NCBI GenBank assembly: GCA_934277375.1
Contig: CAKQTZ010000015.1
Span: 1 to 52,763 of the forward strand
Source of the DNA: an uncultured Coprococcus sp.
Lineage (GTDB): Bacteria > Bacillota > Clostridia > Lachnospirales > Lachnospiraceae
Length of the DNA: 52,763 nucleotides
Reading direction: 5' to 3'
Within the stretch, counting starts at the first letter, position 1, and the number at the start of each line of letters is the position of its first letter. The position numbers and the translations under genes were made by a program. This document shows, in pieces, positions 43,210-52,267 of the stretch. Below the pieces are notes generated by a model. That model was given only the letters and a program-made list of their open reading frames with translations. It ran no database searches and was not told the DNA's origin.

Positions 43210-43315
43210 ATTTTGAGAAAAATAAAGTGGCTAAAATCAAAATATTGTAAGAAGAAGCTTCCTAAAGCGTGAGAGGCGCTTAAATAGCTTTCTGAAAAAT
43301 AAATATTTCAAAGTT

Positions 43316-43466
43316 AGTCTCAACGAAGTCTCACGAGATTTGAGACTGAGTGAGACTCTATGATATAGCAAAACGCGATAAAACCGAGATTTTCAGGTAA
43401 ATTATAAAGTTGTAGTTTCAAGTCAGTCTCATTTTTGAAATTGTTTGTTGAGACTAACGTGAGACT
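43316..43466. repeat. Nested AGTCTCA/TGAGACT repeats
   Basis: AGTCTCA at 43316 and 43327 (11-nt period) face TGAGACT at 43341 and 43351. AGTCTCA at 43425 faces TGAGACT at 43449 and 43460 (11-nt period). The clusters sit just upstream of the ribosome-binding site of the frameshifted gene. They could be integrase or regulator binding sites. Confidence 0.7.
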
Positions 43467-43482
43467 GAGGAGGTTCAAAATC

Positions 43483-43802
43483 ATGGACATAAGTAAAAAA
43501 GATTGGAAGCTATTTCGAGAAAAATTATCAGGTTGGAAAATTATATAGAAGGTCTTGTTAAAGAGTATGCAAATTTTCTGAATGATGATAAAAAGCCTGC
43601 ATCAGAGAAATTCTGGGAACTTGAAAAACGGATAAAAGAGGATAAGCGCCATCCGGGGGTTATCATGGAGATGAGTAAGTCAGAGATGATATGGGATATC
43701 GTTCGTCTCATTAGATTGAAAGTAATTACATATGATGATTTATCAGACTTTAGTGATGAATTACAGATGGAAGTAAAAAGAATGCTTGAGATGAGCAGGT
43801 GA
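43483..43802 (+). pseudogene. Frameshifted small conserved gene
   Basis: GAGGAGG and ATG 43483 start MDISKKDWKLFREKLSGW, which runs into a stop at 43546. The continuing family-like sequence (ENYIEGLVKEYANFLNDDKK, EKRIKEDKRHPGVIMEMS, MIWDIVRLIRLKVITYDDL) is in the frame open from 43503. A small deletion at about 43530-43540 best explains this. The family is common in Lachnospiraceae and of unknown function. Confidence 0.7.
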
Positions 43803-43829
43803 TACATAAGACATGTAAGGAGATGGAGT

Positions 43830-44261
43830 ATGCTGGAAGTACAATTCTATAATTCAGTGGATGATTCACTATTAAAATTTGCAGTAATTATCTCACAGAG
43901 TAACGGCAAGTGGGTATTTTGCAAGCATAAAGAAAGAGATACTTATGAAGTGCCGGGAGGACATAGAGAAGCTGGGGAGAATATTCTTGAAACGGCTAAA
44001 AGAGAGTTGCAGGAAGAAACAGGGGCAGTCAAGTTCGAGATAAAGCCGATATGTGTATATTCAGTAATCGGTAAGACCAGAGTAAATGATACAGGAGAGG
44101 AAACATTTGGACTGCTTTGTTTTGCAGAGATAACAGAATTTGCGAAAGAATTACATAGCGAAATGGAGAAAGTTGTTCTTATGGATGAGTTGCCTGAGAA
44201 CTGGACATATCCGTTGATACAGCCTAAGTTGATAGAAAAGTATTTACAGATGAAACAATAA
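43830..44261 (+). CDS. NUDIX hydrolase
   Basis: The 143-aa protein has the Nudix box (GGHREAGENILETAKRELQE, ETGA) at about residues 47-70. It hydrolyses a nucleoside diphosphate linked to another group; the substrate is not readable. AAGGAG lies upstream. It begins a block of nucleotide- and DNA-processing genes. Confidence 0.85.
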   Translation: MLEVQFYNSVDDSLLKFAVIISQSNGKWVFCKHKERDTYEVPGGHREAGENILETAKRELQEETGAVKFEIKPICVYSVIGKTRVNDTGEETFGLLCFAEITEFAKELHSEMEKVVLMDELPENWTYPLIQPKLIEKYLQMKQ

Positions 44262-44383
44262 AAAGCGAAACAATGTAAGTCAATAAAAATTCCTTATACA
44301 ACCCCTCCATAATTTTTACAAATCTCCCCATTCCCCATCTTTTATGATAAAATAAATCATACTATTTGAAATGGAGGACAACT

Positions 44384-47362
44384 ATGATTCAAGATAAAAC
44401 GCAGTTAGTACGTGACGGATTGGAAACTGCATATATAGATGGCAATATTGCTTCTGAGATATCATATAAGCCGGGCTTTGTTTCAAATAATCACAGGGAA
44501 GGCAAGAAAGTTATTTCAGTCATAGAGAGTGAACTTCTAAAATGTGATAAGTTTCAGATAAGTGTGGCATTTATTACTTTGGGCGGTGTAACACCGCTTC
44601 TTCAGACGTTGAAAGAGCTTGAGAGAAAAGGTGTTCCAGGGGAGATATTGACATCTAATTATCTGGATTTTAGTGAGCCTTTGGCTCTGGAGAAATTGCA
44701 TTCTCTGAAGAATATAAAGATTAGAATGTATGATACAAGATCTGCTAACAATGGCTTTCATACAAAGGGATATATATTTAGAGAGGAAGAAATATATAGG
44801 ATAATAATTGGCAGTTCTAATATTACCAGTGCTGCACTCACGACCAATAGAGAATGGAATACGAAGCTTGTTTCCACGGCACAGGGGGAGATGACAGAGG
44901 ATATTTTAAGAGAATTTGACGAGTTATGGAACTCAGAATATGCTCTGGACTATGATGTGTTTTATGAGGAATATAAGCAGAGATATGACATAATCAAAGC
45001 TCAAAGGAAAATCGCTTCAGAGGGAAACGTTACCTCATTGGAGAGATATAAATTAAAACCAAACAGCATGCAGGTGAGGTTTATTGCTAATCTGAAAGCT
45101 ATATTGGAGAATGATGAGAAGAGAGCTCTCCTTATAAGTGCCACTGGTACGGGAAAGACTTACGCGTCGGCATTTGCTATGCGTGAGCTTGGATTCAAGA
45201 GAGTGTTATTTCTTGTCCATCGAGCGTCACTTGCTGTACAGGCAAAGAAATCGTATCAGAGAGTTTTCGGCAGTACGATTTCTGTAGGGTTGGTAGGTGC
45301 TGGTTATCATGAATACGATAGAGATTATGTGTTTGCCACTGTGGAGACGTTAAATAGAGATGAGCATTTGCAAATGTATGATCCAGCCGAGTTTGATTGT
45401 ATTATTTTGGATGAGGCTCACCATAGCTCGGCAAATACATATCAGAAGGTTATGAATTACTTTACTCCACGTCTATTCCTTGGCATGACAGCTACGCCTG
45501 ACAAGAGGAATGACAATGATTCTGGGGAAAATATTTATGAGATATTTAATCATCAGATAGCCTATGAGATTCGTCTGCAGCAGGCAATGGAAGAGGACTT
45601 GCTGTGTCCATTTCACTATTTTGGAATTACTGATTTATCCGTTGTACAGGATACCAAGTCAAAGAATCTATCTGAAGAAGATTTTAATAAATTGGTATGT
45701 GACGAGCGTGTAAAGCTTGTTATAGAGCAGTCGAATTACTATGGTTACAGCGGAGAACGCGTAAAGGGCCTGATATTTTGCAGCCGTAACCGGGAGTGTA
45801 AGGAACTTTCAAAGAAGTTCAACGAATTAGGATATAGGACAGTTGCACTCAGTGGTGAGGACTCAGAGATGGTTAGGCAGGATGCGTTTGAGAGACTTGC
45901 CATGGATGAGAGTGACACAGCGGCAGATAAGACTCCTATAGATTATATTTTCTCTGTGGATGTCTTAAATGAAGGTGTTGATATTGTCGAGGTAAATCAG
46001 GTCATCATGTTGAGACCGACTCAGTCACCAATTGTTTTTATACAGCAATTGGGAAGAGGCCTTCGAAAAGCAGAGGGGAAAGAATACGTTGTAATCCTTG
46101 ATTTTATTGGAAACTATAACAACAATTTCATGATACCGATTGCCTTATCAGGAGATAGAACATATAACAAAGATAATATCCGTAGATATGTCATGGAAGG
46201 TGAACGGATGATTCCTGGTGCATCTACGGTTCATTTTGATGAGGTTAGCAGAAAGAGAATTTTTGCGTCGGTTGATAACACAAACTTTAGTGATATAAGG
46301 CTTATCAAAGAGAATTATACGAACCTCAAGAATAAACTTGGACGTATTCCCAGATTGAGGGATTTTGATGAATACGGCGAGATGGATGTTATTCGAATCT
46401 TTGATAACAACAGTCTCGGATCGTATTATAAGTTTTTAGTGAAATATGAGAAAGAATACAAGACTCGCTTGCCAGAGGATGAAGAAAAAATAATCGAATT
46501 TGTTTCTAAGAAATTGGCAAATGGAAAAAGAATTCAAGAACTTCAGATGTTGAAAAGAATACTTACATATGCCCGGGGCCTAGCTAAATTGGGTTTGTTT
46601 GCTGGCCTTTCAGAGGATATGAAGAAATATGGAAGAGATGTCAGTCAGGAGCAGAAGGAAAACATTGTAAATGTTATGACTAATGAATTCCCGGCTGGAG
46701 CGAGCAAGAAAACTTACGCGAAGTGCGTGTTTATTGAGAAAAAAGAAAACGATTATTGCCCAACAAAGTCATTTTTACAAATGCTGTCAAATGGCGAATT
46801 TTATGATATCATTCAAGAACTTGTTGAATTTGGTATTAGCAGATACGAGCGTGATTATAGTAATACATATGATCAGACGGACTTTGTTTTGTACCAGAAA
46901 TACACCTATGAGGATGTATGTCGTCTTCTCAATTGGGAGCAGAATGAAGTTCCGTTAAATATTGGTGGATATAAATATGACAGAAAGACGAAGACATTTC
47001 CTGTGTTCATCAATTATGATAAGGCAGAGGATATTAGTGACACCACGAAATATGAAGATCATTTTATTCCGGGTTTCAGGGATCGATTGATAGCTATTTC
47101 GAAGTCTGGCAGAAGTTTGCAGTCAGAGGATGTACAGAATTTCCTTAAAGCGAAGGAAAAAGGAATTCATGTAGAGCTTTTTGTAAGAAAGAATAAAGAT
47201 GATAAGATTTCTAAGGAGTTTTATTATCTTGGACATATGACAGCAAGTGGAAAAACTAAAGAATTCAAAATGACGAACACAGAGAAAACAGCAGTGGAAA
47301 TTGAATGGATACTTGATGTTCCGGTGCGTGAAGATATTTATGAGTATATTGTAAATTCTTAA
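44384..47362 (+). CDS. PLD-nuclease/DEAD helicase/DUF3427 protein
   Basis: The protein (992 aa from ATG 44384) has an N-terminal phospholipase-D-like nuclease domain (about 40-200, HTKGYIF at about 126 and GSSNIT at about 143). An SF2 helicase core carries Walker A SATGTGKTYASA (about 253), DEAHHS (about 342) and QQLGRGLRK. A C-terminal DUF3427 region follows. TGGAGG precedes the ATG 7-8 nt upstream. It is paired with a MutT-like gene 11 bp downstream, an arrangement seen widely in Firmicutes and near defence genes. Role in DNA repair or defence is inferred. Confidence 0.8.
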   Translation: MIQDKTQLVRDGLETAYIDGNIASEISYKPGFVSNNHREGKKVISVIESELLKCDKFQISVAFITLGGVTPLLQTLKELERKGVPGEILTSNYLDFSEPLALEKLHSLKNIKIRMYDTRSANNGFHTKGYIFREEEIYRIIIGSSNITSAALTTNREWNTKLVSTAQGEMTEDILREFDELWNSEYALDYDVFYEEYKQRYDIIKAQRKIASEGNVTSLERYKLKPNSMQVRFIANLKAILENDEKRALLISATGTGKTYASAFAMRELGFKRVLFLVHRASLAVQAKKSYQRVFGSTISVGLVGAGYHEYDRDYVFATVETLNRDEHLQMYDPAEFDCIILDEAHHSSANTYQKVMNYFTPRLFLGMTATPDKRNDNDSGENIYEIFNHQIAYEIRLQQAMEEDLLCPFHYFGITDLSVVQDTKSKNLSEEDFNKLVCDERVKLVIEQSNYYGYSGERVKGLIFCSRNRECKELSKKFNELGYRTVALSGEDSEMVRQDAFERLAMDESDTAADKTPIDYIFSVDVLNEGVDIVEVNQVIMLRPTQSPIVFIQQLGRGLRKAEGKEYVVILDFIGNYNNNFMIPIALSGDRTYNKDNIRRYVMEGERMIPGASTVHFDEVSRKRIFASVDNTNFSDIRLIKENYTNLKNKLGRIPRLRDFDEYGEMDVIRIFDNNSLGSYYKFLVKYEKEYKTRLPEDEEKIIEFVSKKLANGKRIQELQMLKRILTYARGLAKLGLFAGLSEDMKKYGRDVSQEQKENIVNVMTNEFPAGASKKTYAKCVFIEKKENDYCPTKSFLQMLSNGEFYDIIQELVEFGISRYERDYSNTYDQTDFVLYQKYTYEDVCRLLNWEQNEVPLNIGGYKYDRKTKTFPVFINYDKAEDISDTTKYEDHFIPGFRDRLIAISKSGRSLQSEDVQNFLKAKEKGIHVELFVRKNKDDKISKEFYYLGHMTASGKTKEFKMTNTEKTAVEIEWILDVPVREDIYEYIVNS

Positions 47363-47373
47363 TTGGAGGATGT

Positions 47374-47775
47374 ATGAAGACAATAAGAGTAGTTGCTGCA
47401 GTAATTGTAAGAGAAAAAAACAACCAAAAGCAGATATTTGCAACCCAGAGAGGATACGGAGAACTTAAAGGGGGATGGGAATTCCCAGGAGGAAAAATAG
47501 AAGCCGGAGAAACTCCACAGGCCGCACTGATCAGAGAGATAAACGAGGAACTGGACGCAAGGATAAATGTTGGAGAATTGCTTGATACTATCGAATATGA
47601 TTATCCAGCTTTTCATTTGTCGATGGATTGTTTCTTGTGTGAGCTGGCAGCAGATCATCTGGAGTTAAAAGAGCATGAGGATGCGAAATGGCTCACTATA
47701 GAGGAGCTTGATTCAGTCGATTGGCTGCCGGCGGACGTGACACTGGTAGATAAGATAAAGGGGAAGCATATGTAA
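47374..47775 (+). CDS. MutT-like NUDIX hydrolase
   Basis: The 133-aa protein has the Nudix box GGKIEAGETPQAALIREINE then ELDA, at about residues 40-62, and an N-terminal VAAVIVREKN, as in (deoxy)nucleoside triphosphate pyrophosphohydrolases. Its gene is 11 bp after the helicase gene and likely co-transcribed, so it may sanitise or deplete a nucleotide linked to the helicase. Confidence 0.85.
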   Translation: MKTIRVVAAVIVREKNNQKQIFATQRGYGELKGGWEFPGGKIEAGETPQAALIREINEELDARINVGELLDTIEYDYPAFHLSMDCFLCELAADHLELKEHEDAKWLTIEELDSVDWLPADVTLVDKIKGKHM

Positions 47776-47866
47776 AAATAGATTCAGAAGTGAGGTTATA
47801 AGCAAGAAAGATCGGAAGATATTTCAAGAAAGAAGATTAGGGGTTACATTATAAGGAGCACACCAA

Positions 47867-50800
47867 ATGGAAAACAAGCAAAAGGCAGCAGTCCTGGAAA
47901 TCCTAAACTACTGGAAAATTACAGAATTTCTAGGTCAGACCGACATTCCACAGGAAAGTTCAGAGAACAAAAAGTTAATTAAAAATATTAAGAATGGCAA
48001 AGCGGTTAAGGCAGAGAAGATCGAGGTCTTCCTTGATTTGCTAGCTTTGTCGGATTCTGATATAGATCTGGAAATGATCCTGGAAAATGACAGGGACGAC
48101 TATGCGAAGTTTCCTTCGGTTGGTGATGAGATCCATTTTTGTCTGGGGAAGGTAGAGAGGAATACAGTAGTTGATTATCTTGCGAAGTTTATAGAGGATA
48201 AATCCGATAATCCTGAGATAGCTTATCCCCCAAAGAGCGCGATCGCATGGTGCTCATTCAAGACAGATACGAAAGGTGTGTATCTTCAGAACAGTTTCAA
48301 ACTGTCACCAATACTGTGGGCAGTTGCCAAGTGGGATGAGACAAGAGCGCATAATAGTCATGACTTTTCTCTCGATACTAGCGAGTATGAAGAACTTGTT
48401 GGAGAGATCGATGAGGAACTGCAGGACCAGAATGTCGATGAGTTCATTTCAACCATATATGAAAAGATTTTTAACGAGTATGTGAAACACAGGTTCTCAG
48501 ATGATCCTCAGGAATCGATGGGAATTGCCGAATACAACAGGTATGCGAGCGAACAGGCCAGAGATGCGGACGAGGACGCATTTGACTATGCGGATCTGGG
48601 TAAAAGCTTCTTTTTGAATGACATTATCCAGTTGTCAGAGCTGGTTCAGAACGGGAACTTTGGCGATGGGAATGAATATGAGAAGAAAGTGATCGAGTAC
48701 ATTCTGGCAGGGTACGAAAAGTCGAAAGGCCTAGACAATTTACCGAGAACGATCATCTCACCGGATGCGGGAAAAAGTGAGATGAAGCGGTTCTTTGATA
48801 GAACTCTCAGCGTTACAAATTCACCAAGGGGTAAATGGCCGGCCAAATATATGCCGGCGTTGATGCAGCAGGTTGCAGTCAATATAGCGATCAGACAGGA
48901 TGGGGATGCGCCTGTTTTTTCTGTAAATGGACCTCCTGGAACGGGAAAGACTACATTGCTCAAGGAGATCGTGGCAAGCAATATTGTTGAGCGTGCATGG
49001 CTTCTCGCTGAGAATGCAGAAGAGCCGGATGCTATATTCGAGATGCATTCATTTTCTCATGGCCATCTTGAGGCAAATGCGAATGCCTATTACCAGTATG
49101 CGCCTCATTATTATTCGATAAATGTTGATGAGATCAACAATTATGGTATGCTGGTTGCATCATGTAACAATGCGGCGGTGGAGAATATCACGATAGATCT
49201 TCCAAAGGCGAGAGATATACTTGACAGTCTGGAGTCATCTGGGGATGACGATGATGATGTTCGGCGTGGCCTGGATGAGGTCCGTGATTTGTTTGATATC
49301 GACAAGACCGACGACGTGGAGACTATAACCAGATACGGAAAGAGCCGCGAAGAGAAGGATATTTATTTTACGCGGTATGCGAATAAGCTTCTAGGAGACG
49401 CTGATTGCTGGGGCCTGATATCCGCTCCATTTGGCAGAAAGACGAATATCCGTAAGTATTGCAATTCGGTCCTGAAGCCATTTGTGGAGGACTACAAATC
49501 AAATGATGTCAGAGAGCAGCATAAGGCAAAATATCTGGAGGTAAGAAAAAAGTTTTTATCTCAGTACAAATTGGTTGAAAACTTACGAAAAGAATTAGGA
49601 CAGATCTGTGCTCTGACAGGGTCGGTTCCTATGGAGCTGCAGGAAGATGCATCAGAGGATTTGTCATGTGAAGTAAGTGATGTGGAAAGAAAGCGGCAGA
49701 TGCTTGAGCGTCAGTTATTTGCTGAACAAAAAGAGCTGATCGAGCTTGAGGAAAGCAGACCGAAGGGATTGTTCGCTTGGCGTAAAGATACATCAACAAG
49801 GAATTTGCTGATTCAGGAGAAGAAAGCGATAGTTTCAAACCTTAGAACAGAGATTGATTCTTTGAATATCAGGTTATCTGGGCTGCAGAATCTTCAAGTA
49901 TACCAGGGTAAGATTGTGGAGTATTCACATGGTCAGAAGAAAATGACTCCAATAGACGATGCATTTATGGAGAATTACGTATCCAGGGATGACCGGCTGT
50001 CAACAAAAGCACAGATAACCAATCCTTGGTTTACCGCCCAGTACAATAGAGAGCGAGAAAAGTTATTCCTGTATGCATGTAAGCTGCATAAGGAATTCGT
50101 CATTTCTTCAAAATGCATGAGACACAACATCATCAACCTGATGATAGCGTGGAATGTGTTCGATGACTGTAGTGAGAGAATGGCGGCCGCAGACAGGGAA
50201 GAAGCCATGCCTTACATGCTTCAGAGTATATTCCTGCTCACCCCTGTGATATCCACAACATTTGCTTCTGCACAGACATTTCTGGGGGATGTGAAGGAAA
50301 GCGGTGTGCTAGGAACTCTTATCGTCGACGAGGCAGGACAGGCACAGCCACAGATGGCAGTTGGTGCGATGTTTAGGTGCAGAAAAGCAATCATAGTCGG
50401 AGATCCAAAGCAGATCGAGCCTGTGGTTACCGCAGAGACTGACATGATAAAACAGTTGCTTACCTCAGAGATATTGGCAGGTTACAAGGATAAGAAAATC
50501 TCTGTTCAGGCTTTTGCTGACTACATAAATCCGTATGGAACTTATCTTGGAAAGGATGAGGAGAAAGAGTGGGTAGGCTGCCCGCTGGTAGTCCATAGAC
50601 GCTGCATTGATCCGATGTACACGATCTCAAATGTGCTTTCATATGATGGAACTATGAAGCAGCAGACCGCAGAACCTAAGGAGGACAGGGTAGAGACATT
50701 TATCCTGGACAAGAGCTGCTGGATCGATGTAGCCGGTGCTGAGAATTCGGGCAAAAAGGATCATTTTGTCAAGGCCCAGGGCGAGCTCGTGCTGAAACTT

Positions 50801-51355
50801 CTGAAAAGAAAATTTGAACGGGATTCCGGTGATATCCCTAGGTTGTTTATCATCACACCATTTACATCGGTGAAAGAGGGGATGCTGGAGATGATAAAGA
50901 AATCAGAGTTATACGGAAAAGAGGCAAGAGTCAGAAAATGGCTTAATGCAAATAACATTGGAACAGTGCACACTTTCCAGGGGCAGGGAACGGATGAGGT
51001 TATATTCCTGCTCGGATGCGACAGCAAATCTATGGGAGCCGTCAACTGGGTGAACAATAATATCGTCAATGTCGCAGCGACAAGGGCAAAATTCAGATTT
51101 TACATGATAGGAGATAAGTCGGTATGGACGTGCAAACCGGTGAGGGTTGCGAGAGAATGCACAGCAGAGATACTAACAGCTAAAGAAGTCGAGGATGTAT
51201 TTGGTGGCAAGCCCAAAGAGGTTAAGTCTGCATCTTTAAAGATATCTATGATATGCCCTGAGTGTGGGGGAAAACTCATCGAGAGATCGGGAAAATTCGG
51301 CAAATTCATAGGCTGCTCGGGCTTCCCGAAATGCCGGTTCACGCAGTCGGTATAG
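47867..51355 (+). CDS. Large SF1 helicase (Upf1-like) with C-terminal topoisomerase-type zinc ribbon
   Basis: The 1162-aa protein has a unique N-terminal region (about 1-330), Walker A VNGPPGTGKTTLL (about 354-362), a coiled-coil insert (about 560-680) and motif II VDEAGQAQPQ (about 818). Then come VGDPKQIEPV, VHTFQGQGTDEVIF and VAATRAK. The last 40 residues form a four-Cys zinc ribbon (CPECGGKL...GCSGFPKC), as in topoisomerase I tails. This is an AAA_12/SF1-type helicase; its role may be nucleic-acid surveillance or defence. AAGGAG is upstream. Confidence 0.8.
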   Translation: MENKQKAAVLEILNYWKITEFLGQTDIPQESSENKKLIKNIKNGKAVKAEKIEVFLDLLALSDSDIDLEMILENDRDDYAKFPSVGDEIHFCLGKVERNTVVDYLAKFIEDKSDNPEIAYPPKSAIAWCSFKTDTKGVYLQNSFKLSPILWAVAKWDETRAHNSHDFSLDTSEYEELVGEIDEELQDQNVDEFISTIYEKIFNEYVKHRFSDDPQESMGIAEYNRYASEQARDADEDAFDYADLGKSFFLNDIIQLSELVQNGNFGDGNEYEKKVIEYILAGYEKSKGLDNLPRTIISPDAGKSEMKRFFDRTLSVTNSPRGKWPAKYMPALMQQVAVNIAIRQDGDAPVFSVNGPPGTGKTTLLKEIVASNIVERAWLLAENAEEPDAIFEMHSFSHGHLEANANAYYQYAPHYYSINVDEINNYGMLVASCNNAAVENITIDLPKARDILDSLESSGDDDDDVRRGLDEVRDLFDIDKTDDVETITRYGKSREEKDIYFTRYANKLLGDADCWGLISAPFGRKTNIRKYCNSVLKPFVEDYKSNDVREQHKAKYLEVRKKFLSQYKLVENLRKELGQICALTGSVPMELQEDASEDLSCEVSDVERKRQMLERQLFAEQKELIELEESRPKGLFAWRKDTSTRNLLIQEKKAIVSNLRTEIDSLNIRLSGLQNLQVYQGKIVEYSHGQKKMTPIDDAFMENYVSRDDRLSTKAQITNPWFTAQYNREREKLFLYACKLHKEFVISSKCMRHNIINLMIAWNVFDDCSERMAAADREEAMPYMLQSIFLLTPVISTTFASAQTFLGDVKESGVLGTLIVDEAGQAQPQMAVGAMFRCRKAIIVGDPKQIEPVVTAETDMIKQLLTSEILAGYKDKKISVQAFADYINPYGTYLGKDEEKEWVGCPLVVHRRCIDPMYTISNVLSYDGTMKQQTAEPKEDRVETFILDKSCWIDVAGAENSGKKDHFVKAQGELVLKLLKRKFERDSGDIPRLFIITPFTSVKEGMLEMIKKSELYGKEARVRKWLNANNIGTVHTFQGQGTDEVIFLLGCDSKSMGAVNWVNNNIVNVAATRAKFRFYMIGDKSVWTCKPVRVARECTAEILTAKEVEDVFGGKPKEVKSASLKISMICPECGGKLIERSGKFGKFIGCSGFPKCRFTQSV

Positions 51356-51428
51356 GAACCCCGCAACACCCCGTTGCTTTCCCCCACCCCCACAATCTGT
51401 TATGATACCCCTAACGGAGGTGAACACA

Positions 51429-52205
51429 ATGAACATAAAGGAGACAAAGGACGTTATATTAGAACTTCGAACCAAAAGGGGATTATCCCAGGATGACCTG
51501 GCAGAGAAGGTCATGGTCACAAGGCAGGCGGTGTCACGCTGGGAAAATGGCGATACAGTGCCGAATACAGATACGTTGAAACTGCTCTCAAAGGAATTTG
51601 ATGTATCGATAAACACTCTGCTTGGCGAACCGAGGAAACTGATATGTCAGTGCTGTGGAATGCCACTCGAGGACGATGCCGTTATGGGACGGGACAGTGA
51701 CGGTGCGCTGAACGAGGACTACTGCAAATGGTGTTACGCCGACGGAACCTATACCTACAGCAACATGGATGACCTGATAGAAGTTTGTGTGAAGAATATG
51801 GTGGGAGAGAATTTCACCTATGAGCAGGCTAGAGCATATTTGAAGGAAATTCTGCCGAAGCTTGATTATTGGAAGCGTTATGAGCAGCTAAGTGATGGCG
51901 GCCAGTTTGAGGCATTTAAGAGGCAGCTTATAGATGAGATAAATGCCCTTCAGATAGAGGGGATGCCCCGTCTTGAAAGACTCAATGCGCTTGTTGGCAA
52001 ATATGTAAATCTCGAGTATCGTTTGCCAAATGGCATGAATGTCAGATTCCTTGATGACGGGAAGACATATCTGGGAAATCAGCAGGAATGCGAATTTGGC
52101 GGCGACAGATGCTTTGGAGTTCTGGCGGATATGGATTTTATTTTGATATCGACATATGAGGCGGAAGGTACAAATCCGGAGCTGGTTCTTTATAAAAAGA
52201 GGTAG
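51429..52205 (+). CDS. XRE-HTH regulator with zinc-ribbon (two-domain)
   Basis: The protein (258 aa from ATG 51429; GGAGGTG 7 nt upstream) has an N-terminal HTH (residues about 6-60, TKRGLSQDDLAEKVMVTRQA) and a putative zinc-ribbon (CQCCGMPLED...YCKWCYADGTYTY). A C-terminal domain of unknown function starts at about 145. The HTH-zinc-ribbon fusion is common in Clostridia. It appears to be host DNA, with GC content and codon use like the first 15 kb. Confidence 0.8.
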   Translation: MNIKETKDVILELRTKRGLSQDDLAEKVMVTRQAVSRWENGDTVPNTDTLKLLSKEFDVSINTLLGEPRKLICQCCGMPLEDDAVMGRDSDGALNEDYCKWCYADGTYTYSNMDDLIEVCVKNMVGENFTYEQARAYLKEILPKLDYWKRYEQLSDGGQFEAFKRQLIDEINALQIEGMPRLERLNALVGKYVNLEYRLPNGMNVRFLDDGKTYLGNQQECEFGGDRCFGVLADMDFILISTYEAEGTNPELVLYKKR

Positions 52206-52267
52206 TATAATGAGTTAGGTTATTGCATCAATAATCTTTCACAATTTATATTACAGGGGGAATACAT

